A stretch of 21,600 bases of DNA. It comes from Phycisphaerales bacterium UBA6054 (lineage in GTDB: Bacteria; Planctomycetota; Phycisphaerae; Phycisphaerales; UBA1924). The stretch is taken from assembly GCA_002429045.1 (NCBI GenBank), contig DIYM01000087.1, forward strand, positions 1 to 21,600, written 5' to 3'. The number at the start of each line of letters is the position of its first letter. Positions within the stretch are counted from its first letter, which is position 1. This document shows, in pieces, positions 15,245 through 21,600 of the stretch. The notes under the pieces are model-generated. The model had not been told where the DNA came from, searched no databases, and was given only the letters and a program-made list of their open reading frames with translations. Position numbers and translations under genes: made by a program.

Positions 15245-15288
15245 GGGGAGCCGGTGTCACGACTGGGCGGCATCGGCGGGCGCGACAC

Positions 15289-15324
15289 CCCCGCGTTCGC
15301 GCCGCGCGCGTGTGCGACGCGGGG
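15289..15324. terminator. GC-rich hairpin between convergent genes
   Basis: CCCCGCGT(T)CGC at 15289-15300 pairs with GCGACGCGGGG at 15314-15324, with one bulged T and a 13-base loop. It lies in the 138-base gap between the zinc-ribbon gene (+) and the PEP-CTERM gene (-), so it could end transcription from both sides. No U-tract is present. Confidence 0.45.
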
Positions 15325-15358
15325 TCGAGAATGTGTGCGCTCGGCGTGTGACTGGGGC

Positions 15359-16039
15359 TCAGCGCCGGCGCCGGGCCGTGATCAGCATCCCGACGCCGAG
15401 GACCGCCGTGCCGAACGGAGCGGGCACGACGCGGGCGCCGAAGCTTGTGGCGTAGAACGCCCATTCACCGCCGCGCGTCCATACCGTGCTGTCCCCCGTG
15501 CCTGTGCCTTCTCCGGCATCGAAAACAATGGTGGGCAAGTTCAGGTCCTGCAGCGCAAAGCCGACCGGCATGTTCGCGAATGCGTCAGCGTCCACCGGGT
15601 CTGGCGTCACATACATGGAACTGCTAGAGAAGAACATGCTTGTTCCGTCTCCGGCGCCCAGTCGGAAGACGAGCCCCCACGAGACGAATGTAGCCTCGGG
15701 CCCGAGCGAGGATGCCTGAACGGATTGGCTGGCCACGTACGCATCAGGAGCGTGGGGATCATCAGAGGTCAGGCTCGGGTCAAACTTGCGGCGGTCTCCG
15801 TCGATGGTCATCCACGCGTCCACGACATTGAGATCCTGTGTCCCGAGCGAGCCGCTGGAATCGTAGATGATCGTCAGGGACCAGTCAGCCTGGACCTCCT
15901 GCATCGTGCCAGTCCCGGGTATCAGCAGGCCGCTCTGCCCGGCCGAGGAGCCGCTGATCGTCATCTCGATCAGTTCGGCCGACGCGGTCGGAACTCCGAT
16001 TAACAGTGCTGCAGAAATCGCGGTGGGCGTGATCTGCAT
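15359..16039 (-). CDS. Exported protein with PEP-CTERM sorting tail
   Basis: The 226-residue product has a Sec signal peptide (MQITPTAISAALLIGVPTAS, cleavage likely after ASA). The beta-rich body shows ITISGSS-like strands and a YDSSGSLGTQDLNVVDAW segment, as in many autotransported or matrix PEP-CTERM proteins of unknown function. It ends with VPAP, a hydrophobic helix (VLGVGMLITA) and RRRR, the local form of the exosortase recognition tail. Start 16039 has AGGAGG 7 nt upstream; the 19 residues open further upstream are not supported. It is tandem with the PEP-CTERM gene at 16148-16882, and their 3' ends and immediate downstream bases are alike. No family-level function can be named. Confidence 0.83.
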   Translation of the reverse strand: MQITPTAISAALLIGVPTASAELIEMTISGSSAGQSGLLIPGTGTMQEVQADWSLTIIYDSSGSLGTQDLNVVDAWMTIDGDRRKFDPSLTSDDPHAPDAYVASQSVQASSLGPEATFVSWGLVFRLGAGDGTSMFFSSSSMYVTPDPVDADAFANMPVGFALQDLNLPTIVFDAGEGTGTGDSTVWTRGGEWAFYATSFGARVVPAPFGTAVLGVGMLITARRRR

Positions 16040-16147
16040 TGGTATCCTCCTGATTGGATCGTTTGAAAGAGTGTCAGGTCCGGATGTTTCACCCAAGGGA
16101 AATCGGAACGGGCCGGGCGATCCGTGCGCTTGGCGTGTCTTTGGGGT

Positions 16148-16882
16148 TCAGCGTCGGCGGCGCGAGCCCACCAAGCAGATCGCGGCCATGACCGAAACAC
16201 CGGCCGGCGTCGGAATCGATCGACCGCCAACCGGGGCGATGAAGTAGTCCGTGATGACGGAATCGATGACCGCGCCGTTGAGATTGATGCTCGCCCAGCG
16301 TTCGCCGGCGGCCGTGGCGCCGAACAGATCCTGGGGCAGGACCGACTCGAGATAACCGAGGTCAGCCGTATCGGGCTGCTGGCGGAAGAGACGGGATACC
16401 AATGGCAGATCGGACAGACCAGCGATCCCCGAGTCGCGCAGCGAGGCGGGGTTGTAGGTTGTCACGAACAGGTCGAACCGCCTGTTGGCGGCGGCCTCCG
16501 CGAGCATCTCGGGGCTTGGACTTCCGGATGGCAAGATCGTGCCCAAGCTATTGAAAGAGGCAAGATCGAACTCAGAAACTGAGATGCTGCCAACCCGAGT
16601 CGAGAAGGAGGCCGAAACAAGATCGAACCCCCTGGTCTGGTCGATTGCCAGCCCGGACAGAATCTCGGAAGAGAAGTCCAGACCGTTTCCATGGGAGGGC
16701 GCGGGATCTCTCTCAACAAGCATCTCGAACGTCCAAGTGTCGCCGACCCTCATGCCTGCGAACTCGCCGGCCGACGTCATCGCCGATGTCACCACGCCGC
16801 TGATCGACACGCGTGCCAGCTCTGCCTTCGCGGTGAGAGACGCGCCGGCTATCGCCCAGACGATCGTAACAGATCGGTTCAT
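16148..16882 (-). CDS. Exported protein with PEP-CTERM sorting tail
   Basis: The 244-residue product has a Sec signal peptide (MNRSVTIVWAIAGASLTAKA, cleavage after residue ~20). The body begins ELARVSISGVVTSA and includes GMRVGDTWTFEMLVERD, a pattern common in planctomycete and proteobacterial PEP-CTERM proteins that begin with a beta-sandwich-like domain. The tail is IPTPAG, a hydrophobic helix (VSVMAAICLVGS) and RRRR. A GGGAGA SD precedes ATG 16882. It lies between the DAHP synthase gene (89 bases upstream in the direction of transcription) and the sister PEP-CTERM gene. The role is unknown; secretion to the surface or biofilm matrix is inferred from the tail. Confidence 0.83.
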   Translation of the reverse strand: MNRSVTIVWAIAGASLTAKAELARVSISGVVTSAMTSAGEFAGMRVGDTWTFEMLVERDPAPSHGNGLDFSSEILSGLAIDQTRGFDLVSASFSTRVGSISVSEFDLASFNSLGTILPSGSPSPEMLAEAAANRRFDLFVTTYNPASLRDSGIAGLSDLPLVSRLFRQQPDTADLGYLESVLPQDLFGATAAGERWASINLNGAVIDSVITDYFIAPVGGRSIPTPAGVSVMAAICLVGSRRRR

Positions 16883-16970
16883 CCTGAATCTCCCGTGCTT
16901 GTATGCGGTAAGAAGATACCCCAGCCGCGCTTCAAAGCCAAAGCAATCTTTGTTGTTTTGGTGGCGTGCC

Positions 16971-18398
16971 CTAGCCCCGCCCCATCGCCCCGGCCAGCAG
17001 GAACGCGAGTTCGAGTGATTGCTGGTAGTTGAGCCTCGGGTCGCAGGGGCTGGCGTAGTTGCGGGTCAGGTCGTGCTCGCCCACGCCGGCGGCCCCGCCG
17101 ATGCACTCGGTCACGTCCTCGCCGGTGAGCTCGAAGTGCACGCCGCCGAGCGTCGTGCCGGCCCGCTTGTGGGCGTCGACGGTCTGTTCCAGCTCGATCA
17201 GGATGTCGTCGAAGGATCGGGTCTTGATGCCGGCGTCGGTCTTGATGCCGTTGCCGTGCATCGGGTCGGACATCCACAGCACCGTCCGCTGCTCGCGCTG
17301 GACGCGTTCGAGCAGCGGCGGCAGGGCGTCGGCGACCTTGCCGGCGCCCATGCGGGCGATCAGGATCAGCTTGCCCGGCTCGTCGGCGGGGTTGAGCGTG
17401 TCGATCAGGCGGATGAGATCGTCGGGCTGGGTCTTGGGCCCGACCTTGACGCCGACGGGGTTGCGCACGCCGCGGAAGAACTCGATGTGCGGCCCGTCCA
17501 GCTGGCGGGTCCGCTCGCCGATCCAGGGCAGATGGGTCGTCAGGTCGTAGTGCCCGTCGCGGCGCGGCACGGTGCGGGTCTGCGATTCCTCGTAATAGAG
17601 GTTGAGCCCCTCATGGCTGGTGTAGAAGTCGACGCGGTGGGAGTCTTCGAGGGTCTGCTCGCCCAGGTTCTGCATGAAGGCGAGCCCGTCGGCCAGCGTG
17701 CGCGACATCCGCTCGTACTGGGCCTTGCGCTTGGGCGAGAGGTCGGCGTTGTGGAAGAACGAGAGGTCCCAGTTCTCGGGGTGCTGGAGGTCGGCGAACC
17801 CGCCGTCGAGGAGCGAGCGGATGAAGTTGAGGGTCATGGCCGCGTGCTGGTAGCCCTGCACCAGGAGTTCGGGGTCGGGCGCGCGGGATTCGGGCGTGAA
17901 CGCCGCCCGGTTGATCAGATCCCCGAAGTACGACGGGAGGTCGATGGTGGAGCCGTTGTGCTCGCCGGGTTCGGTGGAACTCGAGCGCGGCTTGGCGTAC
18001 TGGCCCGCGAACCGCCCGACCCGTGTGACCGGCTGGCGGAGCCCGTGGATCAGCACCAGGGACATCTGCAGCAGGATCTTCAGCTTGTTGGCGATCGGCT
18101 CGGGGCGGCAGTCGGCGAGCGTCTCGGCGCAGTCGCCGCCCTGGAGGATGAACCGCTTGCCCTGCTGGGCCTGGGCGATCTGGGACTTGAGGGCCTCGAT
18201 CTCCCAGCTGGTCACCAGGGGCGGGAGCTCGGCCAGGCGCGCGCAGGCACGCGCGAGCGCCGCGCGGTCGGCGTAGGTGTACTGCTCTGCGGCGGGCGAG
18301 GTCATGCCGTGCCACGAATCGGGGGCCCACGCCCCGGTCCGGTTCTCGGGCGTTGTGGTCGAGGGATCGGGTTGGTCGGTTTCGGTCGCGTTCCGCAT
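16971..18398 (-). CDS. 3-deoxy-D-arabino-heptulosonate 7-phosphate (DAHP) synthase, class II
   Basis: The enzyme condenses phosphoenolpyruvate with erythrose 4-phosphate, the first step of the shikimate route to aromatic amino acids; cytoplasmic. The 475-residue product is of the plant/Mycobacterium class II type. The metal ligands of the M. tuberculosis enzyme (Cys87, His369, Glu411, Asp441) map to Cys90 in QGGDCAE, His381 in MHGNG, Glu423 in HFELTGED and Asp453 in CDPRLNY, with identical spacing for the last three. PVTRVGRFAGQYAKPRS and FFRGVRNPVGVKVGP are further signatures. Gene names vary (aroF, aroG, aroH), so none is assigned. The start is the only ATG before the domain; a possible -10 TACGAT lies about 30 bases upstream. 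Its 3' end is partly duplicated at 15176-15244. Confidence 0.95.
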   Translation of the reverse strand: MRNATETDQPDPSTTTPENRTGAWAPDSWHGMTSPAAEQYTYADRAALARACARLAELPPLVTSWEIEALKSQIAQAQQGKRFILQGGDCAETLADCRPEPIANKLKILLQMSLVLIHGLRQPVTRVGRFAGQYAKPRSSSTEPGEHNGSTIDLPSYFGDLINRAAFTPESRAPDPELLVQGYQHAAMTLNFIRSLLDGGFADLQHPENWDLSFFHNADLSPKRKAQYERMSRTLADGLAFMQNLGEQTLEDSHRVDFYTSHEGLNLYYEESQTRTVPRRDGHYDLTTHLPWIGERTRQLDGPHIEFFRGVRNPVGVKVGPKTQPDDLIRLIDTLNPADEPGKLILIARMGAGKVADALPPLLERVQREQRTVLWMSDPMHGNGIKTDAGIKTRSFDDILIELEQTVDAHKRAGTTLGGVHFELTGEDVTECIGGAAGVGEHDLTRNYASPCDPRLNYQQSLELAFLLAGAMGRG

Positions 18399-18504
18399 GG
18401 CTGGTGATGGCTCCGGTTTCCCTCGGGAGATCGTAGTTCTCGGCCGGATCGGGCGGTGCGTTCAACGCGATCGGGAAGTGGTTTGGCCCTGGGGCCGCGT
18501 GGGG

Positions 18505-18510
18505 TAGAGT
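18505..18510 (+). promoter_or_regulatory. Candidate -10 hexamer TAGAGT for leaderless polyferredoxin gene
   Basis: TAGAGT is followed by 7 nt (GGTAGCG) and then ATG 18518. TTGGCC at 18483-18488, 16 bases further up, could be a weak -35. No SD is present. Confidence 0.5.
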
Positions 18511-18517
18511 GGTAGCG

Positions 18518-21004
18518 ATGCCCGACGACACGACCACCCCCAAGACCGTCTCCCTGCCCGTTGTGGAGCCCAAAAGGGCTCCCAAGATGGGGGCCACCCG
18601 AACGGGGCGATGGCGGGCGGCGCTGCTTCTGCTCGTCAACCTCCTGATCGTCGCGCACATCATCCAGTGGCTGATCATGGGATCGACGGTCTCGCCGGTG
18701 GAGCCCTCGGAGGCGATGCTGACGCTCGAGACGGGGGTGATCAACGCCGGGGCGGTGCTGTTCGCGTTGGCGCTGCTCTCAACGCTGGTGTTCGGGCGGT
18801 TTTTCTGCGGCTGGCTCTGCCACGTCGTGGCGCTCCAGGACGCCTGCGCGTGGCTGATGAACCGGATCGGCATCCGCCCCAAGCCGTTCCGGTCGAGGCT
18901 GCTGGTCTTCGTGCCGTTGGTGCTGGGGCTGTACATGTTCGTGTGGCCGACGTTCAAGCGGCTCGTGATGCAGCCGGCGTTCCGGGCCGCCGACATCGGC
19001 TGGCCCGCGTGGCTCAAGCCCGTCCAGCCGATCAACATGTGGCAGACGGAGATGATCGTCGATGATTTCTGGGCCACCTTCGGCAACCCGTGGATCGCGA
19101 TCCCGTTCCTGTTCGTATGCGGTTTCGTCACCGTGTACTTCCTGGGCGCCAAGGGCTTCTGCACCTACGCGTGCCCGTACGGCGGGCTGTTCGCGCCCGT
19201 CGAACAGGCGTCGCCCGTCCGGATCCGTGTGACGGACGCCTGCCAGCACTGCGGGCACTGCACGAGCGTGTGCACCTCGAACGTGCAGGTCGCGGCGGAG
19301 GTGCACGACTTCGGCATGGTCGTCGATCCCGGCTGCATGAAGTGCATGGACTGCGTGAGCGCCTGCCCGAACGATGCGCTCTATGTGGGGCTCGGAGCCC
19401 CGGCGATCGGCGCGAAACCGCGCGACAAGGAAAGCCGCAAAGCGAACAAGGCAAAGGCCAAGCGACGCTACGACATGACGTGGCCGCAAGAGCTCGCGGC
19501 GGCGGGCGTGTTCATCGCCTGCTTCTTCGCGTTCCGCGGGATGCTCGACCAGATCGCCATGCTGCTGGCGGGCGGGATCGCCGCGATCGTGACGTTCCTG
19601 ATCATGATGGCCTGGAAAACGCTCGTCCAGCCCCACGCGCGGATCTACGGGCTGGTGCTCAAACAGAGGGGGCGGCTCCGCCCGGTCAGCGGGGTCTTTG
19701 GGGCGGTTGTGCTGTGCCTGATCGCGGTCGTCGTGTGGGGCGCGAACGCGCGATACAACAGGTGGCGGGTTGATATCGCGTACGCCGGCGCGGTCATCCC
19801 GGCCAGCTTCGCGGCACAGCGTCCGGAGTTCGCGCTGTCTCCCGAGTATGAAGCCAAGGCGGAGCGGGCGCTGGCCTGGCTCCGGGAGGCCGATTCGTTC
19901 GACAGCGGTGGGCTCGGCTGGTCGCTGAACCCCCGGTACCGCACGTGGCGGGCGTATTACCTGGCGCTGCTGGGACGCCGGTCCGAGGCCGCCGATCAGC
20001 TCGAGTGGGTGATCGAGCACGGGACCCCCGGCGCGCCGCTCGTCGATCAGCTCGTCCGTCTCCGTGTCGCCACGGGCATGCCCGAGCCGGAAGCGGAGGC
20101 GATCTACGAACGGACCATCCAGCTCCATCCCGAGCTGCACCCCATCCGGCGCAAGCTCGCGTTGCTCAGGGCGGCGAGCCAGGAGGACCCCCAGGCCGGG
20201 CTCGAACTCTTCGAGTCCGCCGCCGAGCAGTACGGCGATGACATCGCCTTCAGGTTCAACGAGCTGTCGTACTTCATGAACACCGGGCGCCAGGACATCG
20301 TGGGCGAGCGCCTCGGCGCGGTGGCCGACCTCGCCGAAACGGACGAACACAACGCGGCGGGCTGGCTCGCCGATCTGTCCGACATGGCCCGGAACATCGG
20401 GAACGCCCCGCTCGCGCTGGATCTGGTCGACCGTGCGACCCGGGCCAAGGGCGTCCACCCGGGCGTGTGGTTTGCCGCCGCGGAGATCGCGGGCACCTTC
20501 GGCGACGGGCCGCTCGCGTTGGAGCGGATCGAAGCCGGTCTGGAGATGGACATGGCCCAGCGTTCGCCCGCCTATCTCGGCCGGGCCGCGGGCCTGCTCA
20601 TGAGGCTATCGGAGACGGAACGGGCTGTGGCGCTGTACCGCCGGGCCGCTGGCGTCGCGACACAGCCCTTCGAGAAGGCCCAGATCGGGCAGATGATGGC
20701 CAACATCGGGCGGCAGAACCGCGACGGGGAACTCGCACAAGACGGGATCGGCATCATGCGGGCGGCGGCGGAGAAGACCCGCCAGCCCGTCCTCTACCAC
20801 GATCTCGCGGTGACGCTGTACCGGGCCAGCCGGTTGAACGAGGCGGGCGAAGCCATGCAGACCGCGGCCCGGCTGGGTTCCAAGAGCCCGGTGCTGGCGC
20901 AGCGGGCCGCTGACATGTGGCGATTCGCCGCCGATCCTGATCGCGCCGCGGAATGGGACGCCGAACGCGAGCGGCGCGAATCCGCAGCCGCGACCGGGCC
21001 GTAG
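18518..21004 (+). CDS. Membrane polyferredoxin (NapH/NosR/CcoG-like) fused to a TPR-like domain
   Basis: The 828-residue protein has an N-terminal electron-transfer part and a long helical C-terminal part. Membrane helices lie near 33-54, 75-93, 127-145 and 192-210, with the family's FFCGWLC (Cys97, Cys101) and CTYACPYGGLF (Cys215, Cys219) motifs. Two [4Fe-4S] binding sets follow: Cys242, 245, 248, 252 (CQHCGHCTSVC) and Cys273, 276, 279, 283 (CMKCMDCVSACP). Three more hydrophobic helices (~325-410) lead to about 400 residues of TPR-like helical repeats (e.g. ALAWLREAD, ALERIEAGLEMD, AVALYRRAAG), probably exported or cytoplasmic depending on topology. Relatives move electrons between quinol and periplasmic partners or assist cytochrome oxidase assembly. 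The TPR fusion suggests docking to a partner complex. The partner is unknown. Confidence 0.88.
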   Translation: MPDDTTTPKTVSLPVVEPKRAPKMGATRTGRWRAALLLLVNLLIVAHIIQWLIMGSTVSPVEPSEAMLTLETGVINAGAVLFALALLSTLVFGRFFCGWLCHVVALQDACAWLMNRIGIRPKPFRSRLLVFVPLVLGLYMFVWPTFKRLVMQPAFRAADIGWPAWLKPVQPINMWQTEMIVDDFWATFGNPWIAIPFLFVCGFVTVYFLGAKGFCTYACPYGGLFAPVEQASPVRIRVTDACQHCGHCTSVCTSNVQVAAEVHDFGMVVDPGCMKCMDCVSACPNDALYVGLGAPAIGAKPRDKESRKANKAKAKRRYDMTWPQELAAAGVFIACFFAFRGMLDQIAMLLAGGIAAIVTFLIMMAWKTLVQPHARIYGLVLKQRGRLRPVSGVFGAVVLCLIAVVVWGANARYNRWRVDIAYAGAVIPASFAAQRPEFALSPEYEAKAERALAWLREADSFDSGGLGWSLNPRYRTWRAYYLALLGRRSEAADQLEWVIEHGTPGAPLVDQLVRLRVATGMPEPEAEAIYERTIQLHPELHPIRRKLALLRAASQEDPQAGLELFESAAEQYGDDIAFRFNELSYFMNTGRQDIVGERLGAVADLAETDEHNAAGWLADLSDMARNIGNAPLALDLVDRATRAKGVHPGVWFAAAEIAGTFGDGPLALERIEAGLEMDMAQRSPAYLGRAAGLLMRLSETERAVALYRRAAGVATQPFEKAQIGQMMANIGRQNRDGELAQDGIGIMRAAAEKTRQPVLYHDLAVTLYRASRLNEAGEAMQTAARLGSKSPVLAQRAADMWRFAADPDRAAEWDAERERRESAAATGP

Positions 21005-21032
21005 CACGCGAGCCGGGGAGACGGCGCGTTCT

Positions 21033-21069
21033 TTGCGCAACCGGCAAGACCCGCACCGGAATTGCGCAA
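21033..21069. promoter_or_regulatory. Pair of TTGCGCAA palindromes
   Basis: The perfect 8-bp palindrome TTGCGCAA occurs at 21033-21040 and again at 21062-21069, 29 bases apart (close to three helical turns), in the 264-base gap before the histone-like gene. Paired palindromes suggest a dimeric repressor or activator site. They could equally relate to the end of the polyferredoxin transcript. Confidence 0.3.
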
Positions 21070-21268
21070 CTTCAACAGAAACTTGATCACCGTTGTTGAT
21101 ATCTCATCGCGGACTTGTCGATTTGGTCGCTGCGGCGAAGGAACGGATTCCGCTCGCCAGCGGGGCGCGGGCTCCGCGACTCACGGGCAAGGGAAGGCAC
21201 GACGCCGATCCCCCCCGCGCACGACACACGCCCGGTCAGATCGACCGTCGGCAGGGAGAACACGTCCA

Positions 21269-21600
21269 ATGGCTACCCGAACCACCCGGCACACCGCACG
21301 CAAGACCACTACCAAGCGACCGGCTTCGAAGAAGAACACCGCCAAAAAACCGGCGGCCCGGAAGTCCTCGAAACCGGCCGCACGCAAGACCGCCGCCAAG
21401 AAACCCGCGGCCAAGCGCACCACCGCGCGGAAGACCACCGCCGCCCGCAAGACCACTGCGAAGCGCACCACCGGCCGCAAGGCCACCACCGCACGCAAGC
21501 CGGCCGCCAAGCGCACCGCCGCCAAGAAGACCACCTCGGCCCGCAAGGCAACCGCCAAGCGCACCGCCGCTCGCAAGACCACCGCGCGGAAGACCACCGC
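21269..21600 (+). CDS. Histone H1-like Lys/Arg/Ala/Thr-rich DNA-binding protein (partial, runs off window end)
   Basis: The first 110 codons are visible, with no stop before the window edge. From MATRTTRHTARKTT onward the product is almost only Ala, Lys, Arg, Thr and Pro, built from degenerate short units such as ARKTTAKRT, AAKKPAAKR and ARKTAAKK. This matches the low-complexity basic tails of histone H1, Chlamydia Hc1/Hc2 and Bordetella BpH1-type proteins, which bind DNA without sequence specificity and compact the nucleoid. No globular domain is seen in the visible part. ATG 21269 has AGGGAGA about 9 nt upstream. The repetitive coding region may vary in length between strains. The gene lies alone after a 264-base gap, which should hold its promoter. 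Confidence 0.85.
   Translation, partial: MATRTTRHTARKTTTKRPASKKNTAKKPAARKSSKPAARKTAAKKPAAKRTTARKTTAARKTTAKRTTGRKATTARKPAAKRTAAKKTTSARKATAKRTAARKTTARKTT

Noticed and set aside
15245..15358. A longer DAHP synthase pseudogene upstream of the relic
   Set aside because: An in-frame TGA follows soon and base matching with the intact gene fades without gaps, so only about 69 bases are supported.
18779..20458. 559-codon open frame on the minus strand
   Set aside because: It is a shadow of the polyferredoxin-TPR gene, with Arg/His/Pro-rich translation and no recognisable domain.
21181..21597. Minus-strand open frame rich in Val, Leu, Ala and Arg at the window end
   Set aside because: It is the antisense of the repetitive histone-like gene, whose codon repeats produce an artificial hydrophobic repeat.
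1..21600. CRISPR arrays, tRNA or rRNA genes, transposases and integrases
   Set aside because: No regularly spaced repeats, no tRNA-like cloverleaf or rRNA signature, and no transposase or recombinase motifs were seen on either strand. This was by eye, without a covariance or HMM search.

Overview
The window is very GC-rich and most likely comes from the chromosome of a planctomycete of the class Phycisphaerae. The evidence is three secreted proteins that share a PEP-CTERM-like tail (Pro-rich motif, hydrophobic helix, final RRRR), small Sec lipoproteins, a class II DAHP synthase, a histone-H1-like Lys/Arg/Ala/Thr-rich protein, and respiratory-complex genes scattered outside any operon. No rRNA, tRNA, CRISPR array, transposase or integrase was seen. 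Genes are tightly packed on both strands, with no gene-free stretch over 300 bases.

Layout. 0.1-6.4 kb: a membrane/PH-like protein, a lipoprotein, 3-methyladenine DNA glycosylase I (tag), nuoE, a second lipoprotein, a trypsin-like protease, an SbtA-family bicarbonate permease, and nuoD. The two complex I genes are separated by unrelated genes, and no other nuo gene is in the window. 6.5-9.2 kb: a PEP-CTERM beta-propeller protein, then a translationally coupled pair (Cu/Zn-type permease with a Cys-Cys-rich tail, plus a DUF2237 protein). 9.2-13.7 kb: a GH13 alpha-glucan hydrolase, leucyl aminopeptidase (pepA), a CBS-pair protein and a HIT-family protein. 13.7-15.2 kb: an AT-richer islet with a secreted glycine-zipper protein and a two-TM zinc-ribbon protein. 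15.2-18.4 kb: a decayed copy of the 3' end of a DAHP synthase gene, two adjacent PEP-CTERM genes, then the intact class II DAHP synthase. 18.5-21.0 kb: a polyferredoxin membrane protein fused to a long TPR-like domain. 21.3 kb to the edge: the histone-like gene, cut by the window end.

Two signals stand out. First, many genes have no Shine-Dalgarno sequence but carry a TAnnnT or nAnAAT hexamer 5-7 nt before the start codon, which is the architecture of leaderless transcripts; neighbouring genes instead have good SD sequences. Second, the AT-rich islet ends inside a degenerate 69-base fragment of a DAHP synthase 3' end, whose intact counterpart lies exactly 1,798 bases downstream. This looks like a gene-end insertion or duplication scar. 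The islet's secreted glycine-zipper protein and its membrane partner are the best candidates here for an undescribed functional pair.
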